Assembly (NCBI GenBank): GCA_013619035.1
Contig: JABXKX010000211.1
Location: 1-13,609, forward strand
Origin: Peptostreptococcaceae bacterium
GTDB taxonomy: Bacteria > Bacillota_A > Clostridia > Peptostreptococcales > Acidaminobacteraceae
Direction: 5' to 3'
DNA length: 13,609 bases
Position numbers and translations under genes: made by a program. Shown here one piece after another: positions 1-7,673 of this stretch. The notes below the pieces were generated by a model, which made no database searches, was not told the origin of the DNA, and saw only the letters and a list, made by a program, of their open reading frames with translations. Positions within the stretch are counted from its first letter, which is position 1. The number at the start of each line of letters is the position of its first letter.

Positions 1-4
1 AATT

Positions 5-37
5 AAGATAGTAGACTTAATGTCTACTATCTTTTTT
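5..37 (+). terminator. Intrinsic terminator of an upstream gene
   Basis: A perfect 12-bp stem (AAGATAGTAGAC at 5-16, GTCTACTATCTT at 22-33) closes a 5-nt loop, and the T-run spans 32-37. It points along the + strand, so it should end a transcript that starts outside the window and separate it from the DUF1934 operon. On the - strand the stem is followed only by a weak CTTAATT, so efficient bidirectional action is unlikely. Confidence 0.88.
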
Positions 38-85
38 GAGCCATTGGATCATTTGTTTTCTATCAAAAAAGAATGATGACTAAAA

Positions 86-114
86 TTGAATAAATGAGTA
101 ATATAGGTTAAGAT
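86..114 (+). promoter_or_regulatory. Probable sigma-A promoter of the DUF1934 operon
   Basis: TTGAAT at 86-91 and TAAGAT at 109-114 are separated by 17 bp. They match the TTGACA and TATAAT consensus at 4 of 6 positions each. The element lies between the upstream terminator and the ribosome binding site at 136-143, which is where an operon promoter is expected. Because the DNA is AT-rich, a chance match is possible. Confidence 0.5.
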
Positions 115-148
115 GAAGAGTGAGATAAATACGATAAAAGGAGACCTT

Positions 149-571
149 ATGAATTCGATAATAATAGATATAAAATCAGAGATAGAACAGATAGATGGTG
201 AGAATCAAACCATAGAAATGATGACTGAAGCAGAGTTATACGAAAAAAATGGTAGTATTTTTATTATTTACTTTGAATCCGAAGTATCCGGGATGGCAGG
301 ATGCAAAACCATGTTAAAACTTTCTAATAATACCATCACCATGACTCGTTTTGGAGATACCAACTCAAAAATTATTTTTGATCTGGAGCAACCGATGACA
401 TCGGTTTATAAAACAGCTTATGGTGACTTTGACATGAACGTTACAACATTAAATTTAAAGTCTAATATTGATGCCATTAATCAATCAGGATATTTAGAAA
501 TAGAGTATCAAATGGTATTAGAACATTTATCAAGTAGTCATAATCATTTGATGATAAAGGTCAGATCATGA
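149..571 (+). CDS. DUF1934 family beta-barrel protein (YwiB-like)
   Basis: This 140-residue soluble protein resembles the DUF1934/YwiB family, small calycin-like beta-barrels of unknown biochemical role. The recognisable parts are the early acidic 'EGENQTIEMMTEAELYEKNG'-like stretch (residues about 16-35), alternating hydrophobic strands, and the 'YKTAYGDFDM' segment near the middle, which resembles the family's conserved turn before the last strands. There is no signal peptide or membrane segment. ATG 149 is preferred over an in-frame ATG at 113 because AAAAGGAG at 136-143 is well placed for it. The end overlaps the next start by 4 bp (ATGA). In Bacillus this family sits directly upstream of argS, and here it precedes an argS-like remnant, so the ancestral neighbourhood appears kept. 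The family call is from recall of the motif pattern. Confidence 0.75.
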   Translation: MNSIIIDIKSEIEQIDGENQTIEMMTEAELYEKNGSIFIIYFESEVSGMAGCKTMLKLSNNTITMTRFGDTNSKIIFDLEQPMTSVYKTAYGDFDMNVTTLNLKSNIDAINQSGYLEIEYQMVLEHLSSSHNHLMIKVRS

Positions 572-1116
572 AACTCATAAAAGAGATCTTGAAAGAAGCT
601 TTAATAAAACAAGACTTCCAAGGAGAGGTGTCGCTCAGTCTTCCTAAGAAAGTTTCACACGGGGATTACACATCTCAAGTACTTTTGCGTCATCGGCTTG
701 ATGAAGATCAATTAATCCGAGATTTAAAAACACATGAATTGATACAGGAAGTGGTTATTATAAATGGTCATTTAAACCTATATATCACAGAAAAACTTTT
801 GGAAATCACACCATGTGAATTAAAATCTAACGAAACAAAACGTATGAGAATGATTCGAAATAGATTGTATGATGAGCAGATGACAGAAGGTGAAATAACT
901 CGTTACTTTTTGCCTTTAGTCAAAAAAACAAATGAACTGATATGTTCATTAAAAGAGTTAAACCTATCAGATGGACTTGAAAAAGAAATGATAGAGACTT
1001 TTGAAAAGTTAGATTTTGGGTATGTTTATAGACAACTAACAAAATCTGATTTAGGTGGTATTTATCGACTGTTAAATACTTGTTTGATGGTGTTAGAGAG
1101 GGCTAATGATGAATAG
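568..1116 (+). CDS. ArgS-like protein without a catalytic core (Add-1 plus DALR-like remnant)
   Basis: This 182-residue protein looks like an arginyl-tRNA synthetase with its middle missing. Residues 1-80 follow the ArgS N-terminal additional domain: 'LIKEILKEAL', then 'SLPKKVSHGDYTSQVLL' (28-40, like the family's HGDYATN region) and 'INGHLNLYI' (65-73, like its GPGFIN strand). Residues about 92-180 are helical ('MIRNRLYDEQ', 'YRLLNTCLMVLER') and recall the DALR anticodon-binding domain. No HIGH or KMSKS motif and no Rossmann fold is present, whereas full ArgS is about 550-580 residues. It cannot charge tRNA, so a complete argS must lie elsewhere. The reading frame is intact and carries its own RBS (AAAGG at 556-560), which argues for a kept function over simple decay. 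tRNA-Arg binding or a scaffold role is inferred. It overlaps both neighbours. Confidence 0.65.
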   Translation: MKLIKEILKEALIKQDFQGEVSLSLPKKVSHGDYTSQVLLRHRLDEDQLIRDLKTHELIQEVVIINGHLNLYITEKLLEITPCELKSNETKRMRMIRNRLYDEQMTEGEITRYFLPLVKKTNELICSLKELNLSDGLEKEMIETFEKLDFGYVYRQLTKSDLGGIYRLLNTCLMVLERANDE

Positions 1117-2500
1117 TATATACGAACCTTTAATAATCGATATTGTACTAGATAATATTTCAAATGGCGTTCAAGCAATTAATGGGAAAGGGGAATTAAT
1201 TTTTTCTAATAGACCAGTTGCTATTCAAGATGATATCAATATCACCGAGTCTCTTGGCAAACATCTGTTAGAAATATATCCTTCATTAACCGCTGAGACC
1301 TCAACACTTTTACGAGTATTAAATTCTGGTCAGGCTATATATGATTTTGAACAAGAATATTCCACTTACAAAGGTAAGAGTATTCATACATTAAATACTA
1401 CCTTGCCAATTATTAGAGAAGGCATTACCATTGGTGCAGTTGAAATCTCAAAAGATATCACCAATGTGAAAGCATTGTCTGAAAAAGTACATACACTTCG
1501 AGAAAAAACCATTCGAAGAGATTCTGAAGTAATTGACGATGATGCTGTTTTTACATTTTCAGATATTATATCCAAAGAACCAAAAATGCAACGTCTTAAA
1601 AGTAGAGCAACACGAGCATCGAGAAGTGAGATGCATTTACTTGTAAGTGGTGAAACAGGTACTGGTAAAGAGTTGTTGGTACAAAGTATACATAATGCTG
1701 GGACTAGAGCTAAAGCCCCTTTTATTGCACAAAACTGTGCTGCGTTGCCATCAACGCTTTTAGAAAGTATTTTATTTGGTACACAAAAGGGTAGTTTCAC
1801 AGGTTCTGTAGACAGACCAGGTCTTTTTGAAATTGCCAATGGTGGCACCTTATTTTTAGATGAAATCAATTCCATGCCTATGGAGCTTCAAGCAAAGTTA
1901 CTGAGAGTTTTACAAGAAGGCAAAATTAGACGTATTGGTGATGTAAAAACGAGGAAAATTGATGTTAGAGTCATTTCTGCAACCAATGTAGAGCCATTAA
2001 TTGCAGTTGAAGATGGTAAGCTTAGACGAGATTTATTCTACCGACTAAATACCATTTCACTAGAAATACCACCTCTTAGAGAGCGTAAAGACGATATAAT
2101 GCTTTTAACCAAGTATTTTATTAATAAATTTAATGACACATTATACTTACAGATCAAAGGCATCACAAAAAAAGTAGAATCCTTATTTTTGAGTTATTCA
2201 TGGCCAGGTAATGTTCGTGAACTCGAACATGTTATAAAAGGCGCCATGCATATATTAGATGGTACAACTATCAGGGTAATGGATTTACCAGCTGCTATAG
2301 CCAAACATGAAATTAAAGATGAATTTATAATTAGAAGTGATGATTTAAACTTAAAAGCTGCTTTGGAACAAGTAGAAAAACAAATGATTGTAAAAGCGAT
2401 GGAGGCATCTAGTGACAATATCACTCAAGCTGCTAAGGTATTAGGATTGCCACGTCAAACACTACAGTATAAGCTGAAAAAATTAGAGATTGGAAAATAA
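1109..2500 (+). CDS. Sigma-54-dependent transcriptional activator, RocR-like (PAS, AAA+, Fis HTH)
   Basis: This 463-residue bacterial enhancer-binding protein activates RNA polymerase carrying sigma-54. An N-terminal PAS sensor (about residues 8-125, including 'GKHLLEIYPSL', typical of RocR-type regulators) precedes the AAA+ domain. That domain has Walker A GETGTGK (about 181-187), the sigma-54 contact loop as GSFTGS (about 228-233), 'DRPGLFE', Walker B LFLDE and 'FYRLN'. A Fis-type helix-turn-helix lies at about 437-462. Both alanines of the usual GAFTGA loop are serine, while the essential F, T and G residues remain. ATG 1109 is chosen over ATG 1106 because AGAGAGGG (1095-1102) is better spaced for it. 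It overlaps the ArgS-like gene. Known RocR proteins respond to arginine or ornithine; this ligand is unknown. I found no convincing -24/-12 promoter in the window, so its targets are probably elsewhere. Confidence 0.92.
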   Translation: MNSIYEPLIIDIVLDNISNGVQAINGKGELIFSNRPVAIQDDINITESLGKHLLEIYPSLTAETSTLLRVLNSGQAIYDFEQEYSTYKGKSIHTLNTTLPIIREGITIGAVEISKDITNVKALSEKVHTLREKTIRRDSEVIDDDAVFTFSDIISKEPKMQRLKSRATRASRSEMHLLVSGETGTGKELLVQSIHNAGTRAKAPFIAQNCAALPSTLLESILFGTQKGSFTGSVDRPGLFEIANGGTLFLDEINSMPMELQAKLLRVLQEGKIRRIGDVKTRKIDVRVISATNVEPLIAVEDGKLRRDLFYRLNTISLEIPPLRERKDDIMLLTKYFINKFNDTLYLQIKGITKKVESLFLSYSWPGNVRELEHVIKGAMHILDGTTIRVMDLPAAIAKHEIKDEFIIRSDDLNLKAALEQVEKQMIVKAMEASSDNITQAAKVLGLPRQTLQYKLKKLEIGK

Positions 2501-2501
2501 A

Positions 2502-5500
2502 ATGCTTAATTTAGAGATACAAGACATCATGAGGGCTGCAACATCTTTGGCAGTTTTTAAACGAGGCAACGATTATTATAAGAATAATAAAGTCGTCAGA
2601 TGCCAATATGATGCGGAGTTAGAAAGACTTTATGCAAAAGTAGATGGTTCTGAATCTTATCACATTGATATCAGACTAGATGAAGGGTTTGTTGATGATG
2701 CCTATTGTGATTGTAGAGCTTACCATGAATATCCTGGATTTTGTAAACATATTATTGCAACACTTTTATACGCTAAGTTTAACATCAACATAGAACCTGA
2801 AACCGTTGGTTTAGAAGATGTGATTGATTATTATATGGATCAGGATTTTGAAGATATCAGTGGATATCAACCTTTAGAAGTAGAGTATATTTTAACCATT
2901 CATCATAATTTAGAAGCTTCTTTGACCATAAAAATTGGATTGGAAAACATGTATGTTCTAAAAGAACCAAAACATTTTTTAGACCATATTCATAAGAGTT
3001 ATGCTTTTGGTAAGAAATTTACTTATGAACCTTACTTACATAGTTTTGTATCAGAAGATATTCAAATTTTCGAATTCTTAAAAGGCATATTGGAAAGTTA
3101 TAAAAACTTCAATGAAAGACAGAACCAGTATAAAAATATTGATACAAAAGATATTTATCTAAGTGATTTCCATTTGATTCAGTTGTTACAACTGATTCAT
3201 AAACCACTGACTCTAAAATTAAGGGACTGTACAACTGAAGTTAGCATTTTCGAAGAAGATATCTTAAGTGACTTTGTGATTGAACAGAAAACGGATAATT
3301 TTCAATTGAATTTAAAAGGACTGAAATCTTTCGAACCATTGACTGAAGATTGCAGAGTTTTAAAACGTGATGAAAAGTTATATATCATTTCAGAACAACA
3401 GAAAAAAGAATTGTATCCACTTTTTCAAATGCTGACACATCACTATGAAGGTCTGAGTATCACAAAAGAAGAAATCAATGGCTTTATGTCATACATGTAT
3501 CCAGTATTAGAAAGAACATCGAATATTGTAGTAGATGAAGCACTTGAAAAGAAATTGGTCAAATACCCCTGTAAAAGTAAACTTTACTTGGATCAACAAC
3601 ATCATGTGATCTATGCGGATTTAAAGTATATTTATGGCGATCATACTTTTGATACCTTTAAAGATATGGAGAATAAAGATGAGGATCATATTATTCTGCG
3701 AGATTTGAAACAAGAAAATAAAATTATGCATATTATGGAATCTTCTGCGTTCAAAGTTTCAAAAGACGGTTATTATATGGATAATGATGAAGACATATAT
3801 AATTTTTTGGTAGAAAGATTACCCATTTTGCGTGACTCTGTGGAAATATTCTATTCTGATGCTTTTAATAAATTGGAAGTCAGAGAAAAAGAACAATTGT
3901 CTGTACATTCTACTTTGGAAGAGTCTGGAGATTTCTTCAGCTTTAAGTTTTCAGTTGAGGGTATTGATCCTAAAGAAGTAGAACATTTAATAGATCATAT
4001 AAAGATGGAAAAGAAGTTCTATAGACTCAGTGATGGGACATATTTGACGTTAGATGATCCATTGTTTGGTGATATCAGTTATGTTCTAAATGATTTAGAC
4101 TTAACGGGTCATGATTTTGATAACGGTGAAAAAAGATTACCAACGTATCTCGCGTATTATTTCAATGAGACACTTGGACAAACCGCTATCTTAGATGAAA
4201 AATTAAAACAAATTGTTGAAGCGCCAGAACAAGAACATTACGATTTACCTGAAGGTTTAAATGCAACATTAAGACCTTATCAACATGCAGGATTTAATTG
4301 GCTAAAAACCCTTTCTAAATATGGATTTGGTGGTATTTTAGCTGATGATATGGGTTTGGGAAAAACTATTCAAACCTTATCATATATTCAATCAGAGGTT
4401 AACATTGGTAAAGCTGAGAAGATTTTGATTGTGGCACCGACCTCTCTAATTTACAACTGGATGAATGAAATCAATAAGTTCTATCCAGAGATGAAAGCTT
4501 TAATTGTTGATGGGAATAAGAAACAACGTACAACAAAACTGGAAGCAATTGAATCGTATGATCTATTGATTACTTCGTATGCAATGGTTAGAAATGATCA
4601 AGTATTATACGAAACATTACCACTCGATATCTGTATTATTGATGAGGCGCAACATATTAAAAATCCTATGTCGAAAACGGCAAAAGCGATTAAATCACTT
4701 AATATTAAAAGAAAATTTGCTTTAACAGGTACGCCTATAGAGAATAGAGTTTTAGAGTTATGGTCTATTTTTGACTTCATAATGCCAGGTTATTTAGGTA
4801 ATATGAATAAGTTTAGAACGAAGTATGAAATTCCTATGAAAAATAATGAACCTACAAGTTTGAGTTATATGATTCAACCATTTATTATGAGACGACTTAA
4901 AGGGGATGTACTTAAAGAATTACCGGCTAAAATTGAGAATAAAATCATTGTTGATTTAAATGATGATCAGAAAAAAGTGTATATGGCTTATCTTGAACGT
5001 GTAAAAGAAGAATTAAAAGAGTCCTATAAAGAAGAAGGTTACAGAAAAAGTCAGATGAAAACCTTGGCAGCACTTACAAGACTGAGACAGATTTGTTTAG
5101 ATCCTGGATTATTTATGGACGACTATGAAGGCAGTAGTGCTAAATTGGACCTTCTAAAGGAACTTCTTGAGGAACTTATTGATGGTGGACATCGTGTATT
5201 GATATTCTCTCAATTTACCAGCATGCTCGCAAAAGTAAAAGTGCTGTTAGAAGAAGAAGGTCTAGAATATTTCTACCTTGACGGTCGGACAAAAGCCATT
5301 GAAAGAGGTAAAAAAGTAGATGAGTTTAATGAAGGTAAAAAACCAGTCTTTTTAATATCGCTAAAAGCTGGAGGTACAGGCCTAAACTTAACAGGAGCGG
5401 ATACTGTTATTCACTGTGATCCATGGTGGAATCCTGCAGTAGAAGATCAAGCAACCGATCGTGCTCATAGAATTGGACAAGATAAAACAGTCCATGTGAT

Positions 5501-5645
5501 TAAGATTGTCACAAAAGGTACTATAGAAGAAAAGATATATGAACTACAAGAGAAGAAAAAAGCAATGATCAATCAAGTGATACAACCAGGGGAAACTTTC
5601 ATTACGGGCTTATCAGAAGATGAAATTAGAGCATTGTTTAATTAG
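2502..5645 (+). CDS. SWIM zinc-finger Snf2/SWI2-family helicase
   Basis: This 1047-residue protein combines an N-terminal SWIM zinc finger (Cys69, Cys71, Cys81, His83 in 'YCDCRAYHEYPGFCKH') with a long bacterial Snf2-associated region (about 100-570) and a complete superfamily 2 ATPase. Motif I is DDMGLGKT (about 615-622), motif II is DEAQ (714-717), the motif III region is 'ALTGTPIENR', and motifs V-VI include 'GGTGLNLTGAD' and 'ATDRAHRIGQ' (984-993). Such proteins are ATP-driven DNA translocases. Firmicute relatives such as YwqA are thought to act in DNA transactions, and the precise role here is unknown. ATG 2502 starts 1 bp after the regulator's stop codon. The RBS is weak (GGA at 2492-2494), which suggests translational coupling. 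A TTG at 2490 is the alternative start. All key motifs are present, so the enzyme should be active. Confidence 0.93.
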   Translation: MLNLEIQDIMRAATSLAVFKRGNDYYKNNKVVRCQYDAELERLYAKVDGSESYHIDIRLDEGFVDDAYCDCRAYHEYPGFCKHIIATLLYAKFNINIEPETVGLEDVIDYYMDQDFEDISGYQPLEVEYILTIHHNLEASLTIKIGLENMYVLKEPKHFLDHIHKSYAFGKKFTYEPYLHSFVSEDIQIFEFLKGILESYKNFNERQNQYKNIDTKDIYLSDFHLIQLLQLIHKPLTLKLRDCTTEVSIFEEDILSDFVIEQKTDNFQLNLKGLKSFEPLTEDCRVLKRDEKLYIISEQQKKELYPLFQMLTHHYEGLSITKEEINGFMSYMYPVLERTSNIVVDEALEKKLVKYPCKSKLYLDQQHHVIYADLKYIYGDHTFDTFKDMENKDEDHIILRDLKQENKIMHIMESSAFKVSKDGYYMDNDEDIYNFLVERLPILRDSVEIFYSDAFNKLEVREKEQLSVHSTLEESGDFFSFKFSVEGIDPKEVEHLIDHIKMEKKFYRLSDGTYLTLDDPLFGDISYVLNDLDLTGHDFDNGEKRLPTYLAYYFNETLGQTAILDEKLKQIVEAPEQEHYDLPEGLNATLRPYQHAGFNWLKTLSKYGFGGILADDMGLGKTIQTLSYIQSEVNIGKAEKILIVAPTSLIYNWMNEINKFYPEMKALIVDGNKKQRTTKLEAIESYDLLITSYAMVRNDQVLYETLPLDICIIDEAQHIKNPMSKTAKAIKSLNIKRKFALTGTPIENRVLELWSIFDFIMPGYLGNMNKFRTKYEIPMKNNEPTSLSYMIQPFIMRRLKGDVLKELPAKIENKIIVDLNDDQKKVYMAYLERVKEELKESYKEEGYRKSQMKTLAALTRLRQICLDPGLFMDDYEGSSAKLDLLKELLEELIDGGHRVLIFSQFTSMLAKVKVLLEEEGLEYFYLDGRTKAIERGKKVDEFNEGKKPVFLISLKAGGTGLNLTGADTVIHCDPWWNPAVEDQATDRAHRIGQDKTVHVIKIVTKGTIEEKIYELQEKKKAMINQVIQPGETFITGLSEDEIRALFN

Positions 5646-5653
5646 AGGTGTTT

Positions 5654-6967
5654 ATGAGTTTATTTGATTTTTTATTATGGACAATCATGGGTGTTATTTC
5701 ATTTTGTATGGTCTTTTTAAAAAGAGAATTTGATGTCATGATAGGATGGTTGTTGTTCGGTTTGATTATCCTATCACTTCAACTACTTTATGAAGGTTAT
5801 AAATGGCAATCCGCACTATTATATCTGATGCCTATTATGTGGATATTGTTTTATAAATTAAATCTGAAAGCAGTATTTAAAATTGTATTGGTATCGTTTT
5901 TTTTCCTCTCCAGTGCATTGTTGGTTATCTTTCCAACGCCAGTCTTAGATGAACCAACGGGTCAATATATTATTGGGACAACAAGACTAAGTGTTATGGA
6001 TGATTCAAGAATTTTTTATGATGAAATACGAGAATTACCGGTCCAGATATGGTACCCCGCAGACTCAACGGAAGACAAATCACCTGCAAGATGGATGATT
6101 GATGGTAAAGAAACAACACGTGCATTTGCAACACAGTTTCATATGTTGCCATTTATGATGGATCAATTAAATCATGTTAAAACACACAGTTATGAAGACG
6201 TAGTTATGACGGAAGGCGAGTTTCCAATTGTTGTTCTGTCGCATGGGTGGTCTAGTTTTAGAAATCTACATTTGAATTTTGCTGAACATCTTGCGAGTAA
6301 TGGTTATATTGTAATAGCATTAGATCATACTTATGGTGCAGCGATGACAAAACTACAAGATGGTCGTGTGATAAAAATAGATAATAGTTTACTTGATAAT
6401 GATGATCTCTTGAAATATGCAGATGAATTGATTGAGGCCTATAGAGATGATATTGCAAGTGTGATAGAAGAAATACCGAATTTGAATCAGAATCATCCCA
6501 TTTTAAAGAATCATTTGGAAGTGGATAAATTGGCTTTACTAGGCCATTCAACTGGTGCAGGAGCCAGTGTATTATATGCTTTAGAAAATGATGTGGATGC
6601 AATTATTGGATTAGATGCGTGGGTAGAACCAATAGAAATTGATAAATCTCTAACGGTTCCAAACCTATTTTTCAGAAGTGAAGCATGGTCAGAATCAGCA
6701 AACAATCAAAATTTGAGCAAAGTAACTGAAACGATTTATGAAATAAATAAGGCCGGACATCAAGATTTTACATTGGTTCATAAGTTGTCACCAGTTCTTG
6801 AATTGATAGGTTACACATCAGATGATAGCCAAACGATGCAAGAAGATTATATCTTAGAATTTTTTGATCACCACTTAAAAGGTCGCAGGTTAAATTTAAA
6901 AAAATTAGATGAACAGTATAAAGATGAAACATCGCATAAAATGACCAATCCGGATGTTTCAAATTGA
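5654..6967 (+). CDS. Membrane-anchored alpha/beta hydrolase (PAF-acetylhydrolase/dienelactone hydrolase-like)
   Basis: In this 437-residue protein the first 100 or so residues form about four hydrophobic segments, probably membrane helices. They are followed by an alpha/beta hydrolase domain. Features are 'VVLSHGWSSFRN' (oxyanion loop region), the nucleophile elbow GHSTG with Ser299, a likely acid Asp321 in 'IIGLDAW', and His369 in 'KAGHQDFT'. The order Ser-Asp-His and the 'LASNGYIVIALDHTYGA' strand resemble the platelet-activating-factor acetylhydrolase and chlorophyllase-like group. It is probably an esterase or lipase, with substrate unknown. The start is ATG 5654 with AGAGG at 5644-5648. 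GTG 5648 is in frame but would lie on that RBS. It begins 8 bp after the helicase gene and seems to be the last gene of this unit. Confidence 0.85.
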   Translation: MSLFDFLLWTIMGVISFCMVFLKREFDVMIGWLLFGLIILSLQLLYEGYKWQSALLYLMPIMWILFYKLNLKAVFKIVLVSFFFLSSALLVIFPTPVLDEPTGQYIIGTTRLSVMDDSRIFYDEIRELPVQIWYPADSTEDKSPARWMIDGKETTRAFATQFHMLPFMMDQLNHVKTHSYEDVVMTEGEFPIVVLSHGWSSFRNLHLNFAEHLASNGYIVIALDHTYGAAMTKLQDGRVIKIDNSLLDNDDLLKYADELIEAYRDDIASVIEEIPNLNQNHPILKNHLEVDKLALLGHSTGAGASVLYALENDVDAIIGLDAWVEPIEIDKSLTVPNLFFRSEAWSESANNQNLSKVTETIYEINKAGHQDFTLVHKLSPVLELIGYTSDDSQTMQEDYILEFFDHHLKGRRLNLKKLDEQYKDETSHKMTNPDVSN

Positions 6968-6992
6968 CATAAAAGTTATTATTGTGTAAAGT
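6964..6992 (+). promoter_or_regulatory. Promoter of the Moco-riboswitch transporter operon
   Basis: A perfect -35 box TTGACA (6964-6969) and TAAAGT (6987-6992, 4 of 6) are separated by 17 bp. Transcription should start near 6999-7001, just before the first base of the predicted riboswitch. The -35 box overlaps the TGA stop of the preceding hydrolase gene, so the two units are packed with no spacer and with no visible terminator between them. Confidence 0.75.
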
Positions 6993-7002
6993 GAATATAA
7001 TA

Positions 7003-7096
7003 AGTGCTTCGAGTGTACAGACCTAAGGGAAACTATGGTTTGTGCACCGATGGGTGTACCAAGAAATTGATACGCCTCCCAGTGTGGAAAGAAGAC
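7003..7096 (+). promoter_or_regulatory. Molybdenum/tungsten cofactor (Moco/Tuco) riboswitch aptamer
   Basis: The most conserved block of the Moco RNA motif is visible: CGCCTCCC at 7073-7080 followed by GTGGAAAG at 7084-7091. The preceding arm pairs GGTGTA (7053-7058) with TACGCC (7071-7076) around a loop containing AAGAAAT. As I recall the E. coli moaA leader, its equivalent arm, from GGG to CTCCC, has the same length and the same AAGAAAT loop with different stem bases that still pair, which is compensatory change. A small hairpin AAAC-TATG-GTTT (7030-7041) may be a short P3, and CTTC (7007-7010) can pair with GAAG (7091-7094) as P1. Moco RNAs are known upstream of cofactor biosynthesis and molybdate or tungstate transport genes, which fits the FecCD-type transporter here. 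Whether Mo or W cofactor is sensed cannot be told. Confidence 0.82.
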
Positions 7097-7110
7097 GAGA
7101 ACAACGGTCG

Positions 7111-7142
7111 GACTTCCATCTTTTTTTTGGAAGTTTTTTTTT
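7111..7142 (+). terminator. Intrinsic terminator forming the riboswitch expression platform
   Basis: ACTTCC (7112-7117) pairs with GGAAGT (7129-7134) around an 11-nt T-rich loop and is followed by an uninterrupted T-run to 7142. It lies after the Moco-type aptamer and 18 bp before the first start codon of the operon, the usual place for a riboswitch attenuator. The 5' arm CTTC (7113-7116) can instead pair with GAAG (7091-7094), which is also the proposed P1 3' strand. Ligand binding would therefore favour termination. Confidence 0.8.
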
Positions 7143-7160
7143 GGATTTTTAGGGGGAATA

Positions 7161-7673
7161 ATGAAAAAAACAGGTTTGATTATGTTGATACTATGTTTGA
7201 TAGTATTACCAACCTTCGCTGAAGGTAAACAATTAGGATTGGATACTTCTTCTGTTGAAGAGGGACAGAAAGATGTGAGTGTTACACCAGAGATTGAACT
7301 GGTTTTCACCAATAATGTGATCAATATGAAAGTAAAAGATCATAATGAAGCATTAATTCACATGTTAGATGACAAAGGTAATAAAGTACCAGTTGTTATT
7401 GAAATGGCTGATGATCAAGTGGCACCAGAAATGAAGAGAATTATTCATGTAAAGGTTGAAAATGCTTTAGAAGAAGCAACCGCATATACACTTGTGATTC
7501 AAAAAGGATTCATGAGTAAAAACGGTTCTGAAATTGCTGAGGATATAAAGCTTAACTTCCATACTGAAGGTAGTGGTGTATTGAGTGTGACAACTATACT
7601 ATTGTTGGTAGCAGCAGCACTATTAATCGGTGCCGGATTATTTAGTAGAAAGAGAAAGCATGTTAAAGCATAA
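7161..7673 (+). CDS. Membrane-anchored surface protein with one Ig-like (SbsA/Big_5-type) domain
   Basis: This 170-residue protein has a signal peptide (1-20, probable cleavage after TFA). An Ig-like fold of the SbsA/Big_5 type follows at about 25-133: 'VSVTPEIELVFTNNV' at its start, a central 'GNKVPVVIEM' strand and 'AYTLVIQKGFMSKNGS' near its end. Next come a Gly/Ser linker, one C-terminal membrane helix (about 140-160) and a basic tail RKRKHVKA that should face the cytoplasm. The domain should therefore lie outside the membrane. It is the first gene after the riboswitch, with AGGGGGA at 7151-7157 as RBS, and it overlaps the permease gene by 14 bp. Similar Ig domains mostly mediate protein or surface contacts. 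A role in presenting substrate or docking the binding lipoprotein is inferred only. Confidence 0.78.
   Translation: MKKTGLIMLILCLIVLPTFAEGKQLGLDTSSVEEGQKDVSVTPEIELVFTNNVINMKVKDHNEALIHMLDDKGNKVPVVIEMADDQVAPEMKRIIHVKVENALEEATAYTLVIQKGFMSKNGSEIAEDIKLNFHTEGSGVLSVTTILLLVAAALLIGAGLFSRKRKHVKA

Noticed and set aside
1843..1862. GGCACC-N-TTTTT sequence resembling a sigma-54 -24/-12 element
   Set aside because: It encodes the conserved GGTLFLDE region of the regulator, and the -12 half lacks the required GC.
1384..1875. 163-residue open frame on the - strand inside the sigma-54 regulator
   Set aside because: It lies wholly within a gene with clear domains, has no RBS, and its translation shows no recognisable family.
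2490..2501. TTG start for the Snf2 protein and GTG starts at 7630 and 9464 for transporter genes
   Set aside because: In each case an ATG a few codons downstream has better spacing to the RBS or the normal coupling overlap and gives a typical N-terminus.
7003..7096. Cobalamin riboswitch, given the BtuC-like transporter
   Set aside because: The conserved B12-box (GCCACTG) and the other cobalamin aptamer blocks are absent, while the Moco blocks are present.
6959..7324. 121-residue frame on the - strand across the Moco leader, and a 72-residue + frame from 7004
   Set aside because: Both cross the promoter, aptamer and terminator and lack RBS support. The leader RNA explains the conservation better.
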